Of a stretch of DNA of 64,000 nt, positions 9,495 to 20,802 are shown in pieces. The stretch is from JAICYJ01 sp035695105 (lineage in GTDB: Bacteria > Actinomycetota > Thermoleophilia > Gaiellales > JAICJC01), in assembly GCA_035695105.1 (NCBI GenBank), contig DASSEV010000016.1, positions 47,956-111,955 of the forward strand, read 5' to 3'. Made by a program: the position numbers and the translations under genes. The notes beneath the pieces were generated by a model. The model was given only the letters and a program-made list of their open reading frames with translations, did no database searches and was not told the origin of the DNA. Each line of letters opens with the position of its first letter. Position 1 is the first letter of the stretch.

Positions 9495-10300
9495 CTCGGG
9501 CAGTAGTGTGTACCACGCTGGGCCACGCGCGTCTTGACGATCGGCGTGCCGCAGCGCGGGCAAGGCTCGCCGGTGCGGTCGAACACGTTGAAGCGCTCCT
9601 GCATCGAGCCGGGCGCGCCGTCCACTCCCCGGTAGGTGTCGATGCTCGCCCCCTGCGCGTCGATGCCGCGCTCGAGCACCGTGATCACGGCATCGTGCAG
9701 CCGTGCGAGCCGCGCCGGCCCGAGCCGCCCACCCGGCGTCAGGGGGTGGATCCGCGCCTCCCAGAGCGCCTCGTCCGCGTAGATGTTGCCCACTCCCGCA
9801 ACGACCCTCTGGTCGAGCAGGAGCGCCTTGATCGGCGCCGTGCGGCCCCGCAGCCCCGCCCGGAAGCCCGCCACCGTCCAGTCGCCGGACAGCGGCTCGG
9901 GCCCCACCCTGCCGCGCCAGTACGTCTCCAGGTCGTCCGACTGCAGCAGCCGCATCGTCCCGAAACGCCGCTGGTCGCTGTAGAGCAGCCAGGTGCCGTC
10001 GTCGAGCCCGAACACGGCCCGCAGGTGCGCCCGCTCCTCCCGCGTCGACACGTGGTGGTACCAGCCGGTCATCCGCAGGTGGCTGACCAGCGTCCTGCCG
10101 TCGTCCAGCCCGATCGTCAGGTACTTCCCACGACGCCCGACGCGCTCCACAACCGCCCCGAGCAGTTCGTGCCCGACCGCGTGCGGATCCGCCGGCGCCG
10201 TGAGCCGCCCGTCGCGGATGTCGGCCGACACGATCTCGCGTCCCGCGAGCGCCCGCTCGAGGCCCCGGCGCACCGTCTCGACCTCGGGCAGCTCAGGCAT
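9476..10300 (-). CDS. mutM: Formamidopyrimidine-DNA glycosylase (MutM/Fpg)
   Basis: 274 residues, standard length. It starts MPELPEVETVRRGL; after Met removal Pro is the nucleophile that attacks oxidised purines such as 8-oxoguanine, and Glu3 is catalytic. GKYL near residue 59 gives the conserved lysine. The helix-two-turn-helix VAGVGNIYADEALW is intact and the C-terminal zinc finger has CPRC and CPRC pairs. Base-excision repair bifunctional glycosylase/AP lyase. Coupled to the phosphorylase gene upstream by an 8-base overlap. Confidence 0.95.
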   Translation of the reverse strand: MPELPEVETVRRGLERALAGREIVSADIRDGRLTAPADPHAVGHELLGAVVERVGRRGKYLTIGLDDGRTLVSHLRMTGWYHHVSTREERAHLRAVFGLDDGTWLLYSDQRRFGTMRLLQSDDLETYWRGRVGPEPLSGDWTVAGFRAGLRGRTAPIKALLLDQRVVAGVGNIYADEALWEARIHPLTPGGRLGPARLARLHDAVITVLERGIDAQGASIDTYRGVDGAPGSMQERFNVFDRTGEPCPRCGTPIVKTRVAQRGTHYCPRCTRPR

Positions 10301-11528
10301 CGAGCATCTCCAGGATCAGCGGCGCTGGCTCCGCCGGCTCGTCGCCGATCTCGAAGCACGCCGCCACCGAGGGCGCGTCGAACTCCCCGCGCGCATGCAC
10401 CGTGGCCAGCGCCTCGCCGCGCGAGACCTCGTCGCCCCGCTTACGATGGACGACGATCCCGACCGCGTGGTCGACGGCGTCCTCCTTCCGCGCCCGTCCC
10501 GCGCCGAGCGCGGCCGCAGCGCGTCCGATAGCCAGCGCGTGGCACCGCTGCACGACGCCCGCCCGCGGCGCCGGCACGTCCGCGATCACCGGCGCCTCCG
10601 GCAGCGGCGCATCCGGGTCCCCGCTCTGGGCGGCGATCCACCGCTCGTACCGCTCGTACGCCTCGCCCCCCGCGAGCGCGCGCTCCGCCGCCGCACGGTC
10701 GCCGACCAGCTCGCCCGCCGCATGGAGGCACAGCTCCCTGAGGTCGGCCGGCCCGTCCCCGCGCAGCGTGGCCACGGCCTCGCGCACCTCGACGGCGTTG
10801 CCCACGGCGTATCCGAGAGGCTCCTCCATCCCGCTCAGCATCGCGGTCGCAGCGATCCCGTGGTCGCGCCCGACATCGACCATCAGCCGGCCCAGCTCGC
10901 GTGCCGAGCCCCGATCGGCCATGAACGCCCCCTCGCCCACCTTGACGTCGAGCAGCAGCCGCGTCGCTCCGGCCGCGATCTTCTTCGACATGATCGACGT
11001 CGCGATCAGCGGCAGGCTGTTCACCGTCGCCGTCGCATCCCGCAGGGCGTACATCCGCCCATCCGCCGGCGCCAGCTCCGCGGTCTGTCCGCACACCGCG
11101 ATCCCGACCTGCTCGACCTGCCGCCGCATGCCCGCGAGCGACAGCGACACACGCATGCCCGGGATCGACTCCAGCTTGTCGAGCGTCCCGCCCGTGTGCC
11201 CGAGGCCCCTGCCGCTCATCTTCGCCACGAGCGCCCCGCACGCCGCCACCAGCGGCGCGAGCACGATCGTCGTCTTGTCGCCCACCCCACCGGTCGAGTG
11301 CTTGTCCGCCACCGGCCACGGCCATGACACCCGCTCGCCCGAGTCGACCATCGCCTCGAGCAGGTCGGCCGTCTCCCGCCGGCTCATCCCGCGCAGCACC
11401 ACCGCCATCAGGAACGCGGACAGCTGGTAGTCCGGAACATCCGGGTCGATCATCGCTCGCAGCTCGTCCCCGTCCAGCTCCCCGCCGTCCCGCTTGCGCG
11501 CAATCAGCTCGGTGACAGGCGCCGTCAC
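10293..11528 (-). CDS. Pyrimidine-nucleoside / thymidine phosphorylase
   Basis: 411 residues. Phosphorolyses thymidine or uridine to base plus (deoxy)ribose 1-phosphate. KHSTGGVGDKTT (about residues 80-91) and GRGLGHTGGTLDKLES are the phosphate- and nucleoside-binding motifs of the family, and the C-terminal alpha/beta domain is complete. The GTG at 11528 overlaps the deoB stop (GTGA); ELIARKRDGGEL right after it matches family N-termini. The product feeds phosphopentomutase DeoB encoded just upstream, giving a nucleoside salvage module. Whether it is DeoA or the broader Pdp type is unclear. Confidence 0.9.
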   Translation of the reverse strand: MTAPVTELIARKRDGGELDGDELRAMIDPDVPDYQLSAFLMAVVLRGMSRRETADLLEAMVDSGERVSWPWPVADKHSTGGVGDKTTIVLAPLVAACGALVAKMSGRGLGHTGGTLDKLESIPGMRVSLSLAGMRRQVEQVGIAVCGQTAELAPADGRMYALRDATATVNSLPLIATSIMSKKIAAGATRLLLDVKVGEGAFMADRGSARELGRLMVDVGRDHGIAATAMLSGMEEPLGYAVGNAVEVREAVATLRGDGPADLRELCLHAAGELVGDRAAAERALAGGEAYERYERWIAAQSGDPDAPLPEAPVIADVPAPRAGVVQRCHALAIGRAAAALGAGRARKEDAVDHAVGIVVHRKRGDEVSRGEALATVHARGEFDAPSVAACFEIGDEPAEPAPLILEMLDA

Positions 11529-12688
11529 AGCACCGGCGTGCCGGGCAGGTCGCCGTCGTGACGGCCGGTCAGATGCCGCTGCACGGTTGCCCCGACGTCC
11601 GAGAACGTGTCGCCGTCGTGCCGCCCGCCCGCCATCGGCGCACCGACCAGATGGGCGAGCAGCAGCGCGTGCTCGCGCGAGTGGTCGGTGGACGGCGTCG
11701 TCGGGTCGCAGCCGTGATCCGACGTCAGCACCAGCAGATCGCCGTGCCGCAGCGCGGCCATCAGCTGCGGCAGCCCCTCGTCGAACTCGCGCAGGCAATC
11801 CGCGAACCCCTCGGGGTCGTTGCGGTGGCCCCACACCATGTCGGTCTCGACCAGGTTCGTGAACACCAGCGCGTCGTCGGGCAGGGTGCGCAGCAGCTGG
11901 GTCGTTCGCGCGATGCCCTGGGCGTTCGACTCCGTCGGCGAGGACGAGTCCATGTGCCGGCCGGCGAAGATGTCCGGGATCTTGCCCACGCCGTGCACCG
12001 TCACGCCCGCCTCGCGCATCCGCTCGAGGTGGTTCGGGACCGGCGGCTCGAGCGAGAAATCGTGCCGGTGCGGCGTGCGGACGTACGCGCCGGGCTCGCC
12101 GACGAACGGCCGCGCGATGACGCGCCCGACGGCGAGCGGGCCGGTCAGCAGCTCACGCGCGGTGCGGCAGGCGGCGTAGAGCTCGTCGAGGGGCACGGTC
12201 TGCTCGTGCGCGGCGATCTGGAACACGCTGTCAGCGGACGTGTAGACGATCCACGAGCCCGTACGCTGATGCTCCTCGCCGAGCCGCTGGATGATCTCGG
12301 TGCCGGACGCCGCGACGTTTCCCAGCACCCCGCGCCCGGTGCGTCCGGAGAACTCTGCGAGCAGCTCCTCGGGGAACCCGTCCGGGAAGGTCGGGAACGC
12401 CCGCTCGGTGACTATGCCCATCATCTCCCAGTGGCCGGTGGTCGTGTCCATCCCCTGGCTCAGCTCCCGCAGCCGCCCCCACACGGCGGGCGCGTCGGGC
12501 CGGGGCGCGCAGCCGGCGATCGGCTCGATGTTGCCGAGGCCGAGCTGCTGGAGCGCGGGGACGTCCAGGCCGCCCACGGCCTCCGCCACGTGTGCCAGGG
12601 TGTTCGATCCAGCCGTGCCGAAGCGGTCGGCGTCGGGCAGGTCACCGGCACCCACCGCATCGAGCACGATCACGCATGCGCGTGGCAT
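11525..12688 (-). CDS. deoB: Phosphopentomutase
   Basis: 387 residues. Alkaline-phosphatase-fold enzyme converting (deoxy)ribose 1-phosphate to 5-phosphate. Metal ligands are visible: LDAVGAGDLPD at the N-terminus, MDTTTGHWEMMG with the phosphorylated Thr (about 80-91), and C-terminal TSDHGCDPTT. First gene of an operon deoB-phosphorylase-mutM-ybaK. ATG at 12688 follows TAGATT by 6 bases, so the message is probably leaderless. Confidence 0.95.
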   Translation of the reverse strand: MPRACVIVLDAVGAGDLPDADRFGTAGSNTLAHVAEAVGGLDVPALQQLGLGNIEPIAGCAPRPDAPAVWGRLRELSQGMDTTTGHWEMMGIVTERAFPTFPDGFPEELLAEFSGRTGRGVLGNVAASGTEIIQRLGEEHQRTGSWIVYTSADSVFQIAAHEQTVPLDELYAACRTARELLTGPLAVGRVIARPFVGEPGAYVRTPHRHDFSLEPPVPNHLERMREAGVTVHGVGKIPDIFAGRHMDSSSPTESNAQGIARTTQLLRTLPDDALVFTNLVETDMVWGHRNDPEGFADCLREFDEGLPQLMAALRHGDLLVLTSDHGCDPTTPSTDHSREHALLLAHLVGAPMAGGRHDGDTFSDVGATVQRHLTGRHDGDLPGTPVL

Positions 12689-12694
12689 GCGGGC

Positions 12695-12700
12695 AATCTA
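12695..12700 (-). promoter_or_regulatory. -10 box TAGATT, leaderless deoB
   Basis: TAGATT, 6 bases, then ATG at 12688. No convincing -35. Confidence 0.55.
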
Positions 12701-12784
12701 GTGAACTCCCCGGGGCCGAGGGTTTCACCCGAAGCCCCGTCGCCTCCTCCGAGCCACGATCGGAGCATCCACGGAGGAGGCATC

Positions 12785-13414
12785 ATGGCTGGAAGACGAT
12801 CATCGATCATGGCCGTCGCGGCGGCGGTGGCGCTGTTCGCCGCCGCCTGCGGCAGCAGCGGCGGAACCGGATCCGGCGGCGGGAGCAGTGCGTCCGGCCG
12901 CGGCTCCACGACGACGACCGACGGGGCGCCCGGAACGCTCGACTCGGCGACGGTGCTCGACGCGGGAACGGGCTCGGCGCTGAAGGTGTACGTCGCCGGG
13001 CTCGGGCCGGTGTGGAGACAGGTCAGGCTGGCGAACCGGGCTGCGGCAGACGAGGCTCGCATCGCCTCCTCAGGCGACTTCCCCGCGCTGGCCGCCGACA
13101 GCCGCACCGTGGCGCTGCATCTGGGTCGGGCGGTCGCGGCCGCGCGGAACATGCACGTTGCACCGGGTCTCGCACGGCCCCATGCCGATCTCGTCCGCGC
13201 ACTTGCGGTCGGCCGGCGCATGGCGGGACGCCTGGCCACGCTGTACGACCACATCGGGCCTGACGCCCGCCGCGACTACCGCCGCAACGTGCTCCCGCTC
13301 GAGAAGCGCTCGCTCCGCCTGGCGAACCGCTGGTACGGATTCATGCAGGGCGCGATGCTGGCCGAGCACGTGCGCGAGCCGCGCTTCATCGGCCACCTGT
13401 TCGACTGGACGTAG
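12785..13414 (+). CDS. Putative lipoprotein, unknown function
   Basis: 209 residues. A signal peptide with lipobox FAAAC places the lipidated cysteine at residue 22, followed by a flexible Gly/Ser/Thr linker to about residue 60 and then an alpha-helical domain rich in Arg and His (about 65-209). A strong Shine-Dalgarno GGAGGAGG lies 5 bases upstream of the ATG, in contrast to the leaderless neighbours. Divergent from deoB. No family recognised; the helical domain looks like a bundle. Confidence 0.75.
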   Translation: MAGRRSSIMAVAAAVALFAAACGSSGGTGSGGGSSASGRGSTTTTDGAPGTLDSATVLDAGTGSALKVYVAGLGPVWRQVRLANRAAADEARIASSGDFPALAADSRTVALHLGRAVAAARNMHVAPGLARPHADLVRALAVGRRMAGRLATLYDHIGPDARRDYRRNVLPLEKRSLRLANRWYGFMQGAMLAEHVREPRFIGHLFDWT

Positions 13415-13426
13415 CCGGCACAGGAT

Positions 13427-13454
13427 CACGTCCGGAGCACCATCTCCGGACGTG
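13427..13454. terminator. Hairpin between convergent lipoprotein and GNAT genes
   Basis: Perfect 11-base arms CACGTCCGGAG / CTCCGGACGTG with a 6-base loop, 12 bases after the lipoprotein stop and 6 bases from the GNAT stop. No T-run, so termination is inferred from position. Confidence 0.6.
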
Positions 13455-13460
13455 GCCCGG

Positions 13461-14282
13461 CTACAGCTCCCTGCGCATCTCCCACTGCCAGTGGCTCTCC
13501 CGCAGCGCCCCGAGCGCCCGCAGCAGCGCCCCCGCCTCCCACCACTCCTCGGGCATCAGCGCGGGCACCCCGATCCAGCCCGCCGGGAGCAGCGACAGCG
13601 CCCGCCGCGCGGCGCCGTGGCGGCGATGGGCGGGGTCGACGGCAAGCGCATACAGCCAGAATCGATCGCCCCTGCCCTTCCCGAACAGCACGGCCCGCCC
13701 GTCCAGCCGCTTCGCCGGCAGATGCACGAGCGAGGCGGGCTCGAGCTGCCAGGGTGGGTCCGGCCACCCGAACGCCTGCAGCATCCGAAGGCCCTCGGCC
13801 GACTCACAGTCGGCGAGCCGTGCCGACAGCCGCGCCCGCACCCCGCGGCCGGGTCGCTGGAAGCTGTACCCGAGCAGGCGTCTGGTCTGCTCGAACCCCG
13901 CCTTGCGGTACAGGTTGACCGCGCCGTCGTTGCCGTCCAGCACCTCCAGGCAGACCGTTCGCGCTCCCGCGCCGCGCAGGGCGTCGAGCGTCTCGTCCAG
14001 CACGCGGCGGCCGAGCCGGCGGCGGCGGAAGACGGGTGCCGTGCCCTCGCCGCGGATGCTGGCGCGGTCGCCGCGCAGCGCGCCGAGGCAGAAGCTGGCC
14101 GGCGTGCCGTCGACGAAGGCGACGCGGCTCGAGGACAGGTCGACGTCCGTCTCCTCGAGATACGTGCGCAGCGTGGCCGCGTCGAGCACCGCCGGGACGG
14201 CGTAGTCAGCAAAGGCGACGTTGTGCAGGTCGGCCAGCCAGTCGACGTCCTGCGGACGCAGCGGCCTGACCTCGACGCTCAA
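13461..14282 (-). CDS. Tandem GNAT acetyltransferase
   Basis: 273 residues. The first GNAT domain (about residues 1-150) has the acetyl-CoA loop RRRRLGRRVLDETL followed by GNDGAVNLYRKAGF; the second (about 160-273) is more degenerate, with LAVDPAHRRHGAARRAL. Two-domain GNATs such as MshD occur in actinobacteria, but the substrate here is unknown. The likely start is TTG at 14282, overlapping the xerD stop as TTGA. Terminal gene of the xerD transcript. Confidence 0.75.
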   Translation of the reverse strand: MSVEVRPLRPQDVDWLADLHNVAFADYAVPAVLDAATLRTYLEETDVDLSSSRVAFVDGTPASFCLGALRGDRASIRGEGTAPVFRRRRLGRRVLDETLDALRGAGARTVCLEVLDGNDGAVNLYRKAGFEQTRRLLGYSFQRPGRGVRARLSARLADCESAEGLRMLQAFGWPDPPWQLEPASLVHLPAKRLDGRAVLFGKGRGDRFWLYALAVDPAHRRHGAARRALSLLPAGWIGVPALMPEEWWEAGALLRALGALRESHWQWEMRREL

Positions 14283-15160
14283 GCTCTCGGGTGCGCCTTC
14301 TGGTAGGCCTCGCGCACGTGTTCCACCGAGACGTGCGTGTACACCTGCGTCGTCTCGATCGAGGCATGGCCGAGCATCTCCTGCACGCTGCGCAGATCGC
14401 ACCCGTTCTCGATCAGATGGGTCGCGAACGAGTGTCGCAGCGTGTGCGGTGTCACGACCTTTTCGATGCCCGCCTCGCGCGCATGGTCGCGCACCAGCTG
14501 GAACACGGCCTGCCGGGTGATGCCCTGGCCGCGGTGGTTCAGGAACAGGACGTCCCCGCGCTGCATCCGGCCCAGATAGGGACGGCCGCGCTGCATGTAG
14601 ATCCTGATCGCCTCGATTGCCCTCCGCCCGGTCGGCACCACACGCTCCTTGGCGCCCTTGCCGGTGGTGCGTACGAGCCCCTCCTCGAGGTCGATGTCCG
14701 AGACGCGCAGCGACACGAGCTCCGAGACGCGGAGCCCTGCGCCGTACATCAGCTCGAGCATCGCCCGGTCGCGCAGCCCGCGGGGCGACCCGTCGGGGCT
14801 CGTGACGATGGCCTCGGCCTCCTCCGGCGTGAGCGGCTCAGGCAGGCGGCGGCCCAGCCGCGGCAGGGCAACCGAGCGCCCGGCGTCGGGGCGACCGCCC
14901 TCGCGCGCGCGGTGCTTGAGGAACGCCCTCACCGCCGCCAGGCGGCGGCGGACCGTGGCCGGTGACAGCCCGCGATCCTTGAGCGCAACTGCGTAGTCGT
15001 CCAGCACGCTGACCGGGATCTCGTCGGGGTCGACGTGCTCGACGAAATCGCCGAGGTCGATCAGGTCGCGCCGGTACGCCTCGATCGTGTGCGGCGATGC
15101 GCCCCGCTCGAGCTGCAGGCTCGTCAGGAACTCCGCCAGCTTCTGATCGTAGGTGCGCAT
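14279..15160 (-). CDS. xerD: Tyrosine recombinase XerD
   Basis: 293 residues. SAM-like N-terminal domain (1-90) and a catalytic domain with all six residues: Arg in GAGLRVSEL, Lys in GKGAKERVV, HTLRHSFATHL (His, Arg), GHASIETTQVYTH (His) and the Tyr nucleophile. Resolves chromosome dimers at dif with XerC. ATG at 15160 chosen by alignment of MRTYDQKLAEFL; a GTG codon directly precedes it. No integron or phage genes are nearby, which favours the housekeeping role. Confidence 0.92.
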   Translation of the reverse strand: MRTYDQKLAEFLTSLQLERGASPHTIEAYRRDLIDLGDFVEHVDPDEIPVSVLDDYAVALKDRGLSPATVRRRLAAVRAFLKHRAREGGRPDAGRSVALPRLGRRLPEPLTPEEAEAIVTSPDGSPRGLRDRAMLELMYGAGLRVSELVSLRVSDIDLEEGLVRTTGKGAKERVVPTGRRAIEAIRIYMQRGRPYLGRMQRGDVLFLNHRGQGITRQAVFQLVRDHAREAGIEKVVTPHTLRHSFATHLIENGCDLRSVQEMLGHASIETTQVYTHVSVEHVREAYQKAHPRA

Positions 15161-15251
15161 CACGGGGGCAGGTTCGCCGTGCCACCGACGATCCCTTCTC
15201 CCGAAGCATACGACTCCTGCGCAACCGGCCCCTGGCTGGGGCGACGGCACC

Positions 15252-16370
15252 TCAGGCCGGCAGCGCCACCTCGTCGAGCGGGGTGTAGTCCATGCCGACC
15301 GCCTCCGCGACCGGCTCATACGTGATGCGCCCGTCGATCACGTTCACGCCCTTCGCCAGCCCCGGGTCATCCGCGAGCGCGCGGGAGACGCCCTTTGCAG
15401 CGATCGCCTCGACGTAGGGCAGCGTGACGTTCGTGAGGGCCCAGGTCGACGTGATCGGCACGGCGCCGGGCATGTTCGCGACGCAGTAGTGCAGCACGTC
15501 GTCGACCACGTACGTCGGGTCGGAGTGGGTCGTCGGCCGCGACGTCTCGAAGCACCCGCCCTGGTCGATCGCCACGTCGACGAGCACGGAGCCGGGCTTC
15601 ATGCTCTTCAGCATGTCGCGGGTGACCAGGTGCGGCGCCTTGGCCCCCGGGATCAGCACCGCGCCGATCACGAGGTCGGCGGCCACAAGCGCCTCCTCGA
15701 TCGCCTCGCGGCTCGACATCTGCAGGAGCACCGTCCGGCCGAGGCTGACGTCCAGCTCGCGCATGCGGTCGACGCTTCGCTCGAAGATCGTGACATCGGA
15801 CTGCATGCCCTGCGCGATCAGCGCCGAGTTGTATCCGACGATCCCGCCGCCGAGCACGAGCACCTTGGCCGGGAGCACGCCGGGAACGCCCCCCATCAGC
15901 CTGCCGCGGCCGCCGAACGGCTTCATCAGGTAGTACGCGCCCACCTGCGCGGCGAGCCGCCCGGCCACCTCGCTCATCGGCGCCAGCAGTGGCAGGTGGT
16001 GGTTCGCGGTCTCGACCGTCTCGTAGGCGATCGCCGTCGCGCCCGTGCCGGCCAGGCCCTTGGTCAGCTCCGGCGCGGCCGCCAGATGGAGGTAGGTGAA
16101 GAGCACCTGGCCCTCCGACAGCTTCTGCCACTCGCCGTCCAGCGGCTCCTTCACCTTCAGCACCATCTCCGACTCGCCCCAGACGGCATCGACGTCGGCG
16201 ATCGAGGCGCCGGCGGCGCGGTAGTCGTCGTCGGACATCGCACTGCCGAGGCCGGCGCCGCTTTCGATCACCACCTCGTGCCCGTGGGACACCAGCTCCC
16301 GCACGCCGGCCGTCGTCAGGGCGACGCGGTACTCGTCTGGCTTGATCTCCTTGGCGACGCCGATCTTCAT
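15252..16370 (-). CDS. ald: Alanine dehydrogenase
   Basis: 372 residues, typical. Catalyses NAD-dependent interconversion of alanine with pyruvate and ammonia. MKIGVAKEIKPDEYRV, the catalytic KVKEP lysine (about 73-77), LHLA histidine (about 96) and the NAD-binding VLGGGIVGYNSA (about 173-184) are all present. Has its own candidate promoter and a leader with a stable hairpin. Not overlapped with neighbours, unlike most genes here. Confidence 0.95.
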   Translation of the reverse strand: MKIGVAKEIKPDEYRVALTTAGVRELVSHGHEVVIESGAGLGSAMSDDDYRAAGASIADVDAVWGESEMVLKVKEPLDGEWQKLSEGQVLFTYLHLAAAPELTKGLAGTGATAIAYETVETANHHLPLLAPMSEVAGRLAAQVGAYYLMKPFGGRGRLMGGVPGVLPAKVLVLGGGIVGYNSALIAQGMQSDVTIFERSVDRMRELDVSLGRTVLLQMSSREAIEEALVAADLVIGAVLIPGAKAPHLVTRDMLKSMKPGSVLVDVAIDQGGCFETSRPTTHSDPTYVVDDVLHYCVANMPGAVPITSTWALTNVTLPYVEAIAAKGVSRALADDPGLAKGVNVIDGRITYEPVAEAVGMDYTPLDEVALPA

Positions 16371-16405
16371 GAGTGCTCCGGGTTCGGTGGACGGCTGAAG
16401 CGGCC

Positions 16406-16426
16406 GAGCCGGTGATCCTCCGGCTC
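16406..16426 (-). promoter_or_regulatory. Hairpin in ald leader
   Basis: 7-base arms GAGCCGG / CCGGCTC with a 7-base loop, about 36-56 bases before the ald ATG. It could be a leader structure or a terminator of the upstream peptidase operon. Confidence 0.4.
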
Positions 16427-16445
16427 CGGCGCGGCAAACCCTGAG

Positions 16446-16451
16446 ATTGTA
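16446..16451 (-). promoter_or_regulatory. Candidate -10 box TACAAT for ald
   Basis: TACAAT lies about 76 bases upstream of the ald start, next to the stop of the preceding peptidase gene. No clear -35, so tentative. Confidence 0.35.
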
Positions 16452-16454
16452 CGC

Positions 16455-17576
16455 TCAGACGCCCGATCGGGCGAGATCGATCAGGGCTCGCGTCACGGCC
16501 GTCATGCCCTTGAGGTCGGCGACGGTGATGTGCTCCTGGGAGGTGTGGATCTCGGCCATCCCATTGCAGAGGTTCAGGCACGGCTTGCCGGCCGCGTTGA
16601 ACACGTTCGCGTCCGCACCTCCGCCCGATTCGATGAACGAGGGCGTGTATCCGCAGCGCTCGAGCGCGGCCACCGCCATCGCGACGGGCGGCTCGTCGCC
16701 GCCGAAGCGGTAGGTCTCGTACTCGCTGGTCACGGCCGCCTCCAGCTCACACCCGGTCTCGTCAGCGGCGGCGGCCGACGCGTCGAGCATCGCCTGCACC
16801 GTCCCGCTCAGCCGCTCAGCGCTGCGGCTGCGGGCCTCTGCGCGCACCACGCAGAGCGGCGGCACGATGTTCCCGGCCACGCCGCCCTCGATCAGGCCGA
16901 CGTTCGCCGTCGTACGCTCGTCCAGCCGCCCCAGCGGCATGGCGGCGATCGCACGCGACGCCGCCAGGATCGCGCTGCGGCCGTGCTCGGGGGCGATGCC
17001 CGAGTGGGCCGGCCAGCCGCGGAACGTGAGCGTCAGCGTCCGCTGCGAGGGCGCGGCGAGCACGATGTTGCCGATCGGCGCGGCGTGGTCGTAGCAGTAC
17101 CCGAACGGCGCGTCGAGGCGGCCGACGTCGAACTGCTTGGCGCCGCGCAGCCCCACCTCCTCCATCGGCGTGAACACCAGCTCGACGCCGGCGTGCGGGT
17201 CGCCCGACCGCACGCGGTCGCGCACCGCCGCGAGCATGGCGACCACGGCCGCCTTGTTGTCGGCGCCGAGGATGGTGTCGTTGCCGTTCCTGACGACACC
17301 ATCCTCCACGACCGGCTCGATGCTGTCGGTCGGCGGCACGGTGTCGAGGTGCGCGTTCAGGAAGATCGGCGTTCCCTCACCCGTCGCCGGCACGCGGCAG
17401 TAGATGTTGCCGATCTCCGAGCCGATCGCTCGCCCTGCGTCGTCCTCGTCGGTCTCCAGGCCAAGCTCGCGCAGGAACCCGTGCACCCGGTCGGCGACCA
17501 CCCGCTCGCTGCCCGACGGGCTTCCGATCGCCGCCAGCTCGACGAACATGTCGAGCACCGAGTCGTCCGGCCTCAT
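16455..17576 (-). CDS. M20-family metallopeptidase, peptidase T-like
   Basis: 373 residues. Zinc aminopeptidase fold with metal ligands in LNAHLDTVPPT (His, Asp), GADNKAAVVAML (Asp), PMEEVGLRGA (Glu-Glu) and a late His in EIHTSQEH. Closest by eye to PepT/YqjE tripeptidases. ATG at 17576 overlaps the upstream M32 stop (ATGA). Probably cytosolic peptide turnover with the carboxypeptidase before it. Confidence 0.88.
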   Translation of the reverse strand: MRPDDSVLDMFVELAAIGSPSGSERVVADRVHGFLRELGLETDEDDAGRAIGSEIGNIYCRVPATGEGTPIFLNAHLDTVPPTDSIEPVVEDGVVRNGNDTILGADNKAAVVAMLAAVRDRVRSGDPHAGVELVFTPMEEVGLRGAKQFDVGRLDAPFGYCYDHAAPIGNIVLAAPSQRTLTLTFRGWPAHSGIAPEHGRSAILAASRAIAAMPLGRLDERTTANVGLIEGGVAGNIVPPLCVVRAEARSRSAERLSGTVQAMLDASAAAADETGCELEAAVTSEYETYRFGGDEPPVAMAVAALERCGYTPSFIESGGGADANVFNAAGKPCLNLCNGMAEIHTSQEHITVADLKGMTAVTRALIDLARSGV

Positions 17577-19113
17577 GCCGGACCCCGCAGATCGTAGAGC
17601 GGCGCGTACTTTCCCCACAGGTAGCGCATGAACGGACGGTGATCGAGCCCGGACCCGGTCACGCGGCGGATCAGATCCTCGCCGAGGTCGATGGCGCCGT
17701 GCCGGTGGACGTTCTCCCGCAGCCAGCCCAGCAGGTGGTGAAACTCGCCGCGGGCGATGTGCTCCTCGGCGCCGGCGTCCTGCGCCCGGTACGCGTCCCA
17801 CAGGAGCGCCGAGTAGAGGTTCCCCAGCGTGTAGGTCGGGAAGTAGCCGAAGGAGCCGATCGACCAGTGGATGTCCTGCATCACGCCGAGCACGTCGTTC
17901 GGCGGCCGCACGCCGAGCGTCCGCTCGTAGGCGTCATCCCAGGCGGCGGGGAGCTCCGCGACCTCGAGGTCCTCCCGCATCAGGGCCAGCTCGAGCTCGA
18001 ACCGGATCAGGATGTGCAGGTTGTAGGTCACCTCGTCCGCCTCGACGCGGATCAGCGAGGGCTGCACGCGGTTGCACGCGCGGTGGAGGTCGGCCGCCGA
18101 GGCGCCTGCCATGGCGTCGCCGAACACCTCGTGCATGACCGGTGCGTAGTGCTCCCAGAACGGGAGGCTGCGCCCGACGATGTTCTCCCACAGCCGCGAC
18201 TGCGACTCGTGCAGCCCGAGCGACGGCGCCTCCGCCAGCGGCGTGTCCTCGAACCGCGGGTCGAACCCCTGCTCGTACATGCCGTGGCCGGCCTCGTGGA
18301 TGGTCGAGAAGACGGCGCTCAGCGGATGCCGCTCGTCGATCCGCGTGGTCACGCGCACGTCGCCGAGGGCGATCGTCTGGGTGAACGGGTGGGCGGAGCG
18401 ATCCTGGCGGCCGGCCGTCATGTCGTAGCCCAGGTCGCCGAGCAGCCGGATCGTCAGATCCCACTGCAGCTGGTCGGGGAACAGGCGCCCGTCGAAGGGC
18501 GGCGCGGGCGGCTGCGGCGCGGCGATGATGGCGCCGAGCAGCACGCCCAGCTCCTGCCGCAGCTGTCCCAGCATCGGCTCCAGCCGCTCGACCCGCATGC
18601 CCGGCTCGTACTCATCGAGCAGCGCGTCGTAGCGCTCGCCGTGGTAGCCGACGAGGTCGGCCTCCTGCCGCTTGGCCGCGACCAGCTCCTCGAGCTCCGC
18701 GCGGTAGAGGCCGAAGTCCCCCTCCTCGCGCGCCACCCGCCACGCGTTCGTCCCCCTGCCCTCCGCCAGCGCCAGCCGGCGCACGAACTCCGGCGGCAGC
18801 TTGGAGGCGCGGTCGCACTCGCGCTCGAGCCACCGCACCATCGCGGCCCGAGCCGGATCGGTCGCCTCGTCCGCCGCCCGGCGGAGCAGTTCGCGGAGGT
18901 CGGCAGCCACCAGGCGCTCGTGCCGCAGCACCCGCATCGTCGCCATCTGCCGGGCGCGTGCGTCGCCGCCGCGCAGCGGCATCTTGGTCTCCTGATCCCA
19001 CGACAGCAGCGAGACGGTATGGCCGAGATCGCTGAACTCGCGCATCCGCGCCAGCAGCTGGTCCCAGGTATCGCTCACCGCGCCGACAGCCGGATCCGGC
19101 GCCGCCCCGCCAC

Positions 19114-19117
<4 letters not shown>
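17573..19117 (-). CDS. Carboxypeptidase Taq (M32) metallopeptidase
   Basis: 514 residues, as usual for M32. Removes C-terminal residues broadly. The HExxH zinc motif is TIHEAGHGMYEQG (about residues 265-277) and the third ligand Glu is in GLHESQSRLWEN; IGSFGYFPTYTLGN is also conserved. GTG at 19117 overlaps the pyrG stop (GTGA), and the gene is coupled downstream to the M20 peptidase, so the three form one transcript. Confidence 0.94.
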
Positions 19118-20754
<1,637 letters not shown>

Positions 20755-20796
20755 CTGCGCCCCACCTTTCCGAGAGTGACCGGTCCCGGGGAGACA

Positions 20797-20802
20797 TCAT
20801 AC
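20797..20802 (-). promoter_or_regulatory. -10 box TATGAT upstream of pyrG
   Basis: TATGAT lies on the minus strand about 43 bases before the GTG start, leaving a short leader that contains the ribosome site. -35 not obvious. Confidence 0.4.

Noticed and set aside
14279..15160. Tyrosine recombinase as sign of a mobile island
   Set aside because: No attachment repeats, tRNA or phage genes nearby; sequence and surroundings fit housekeeping XerD.
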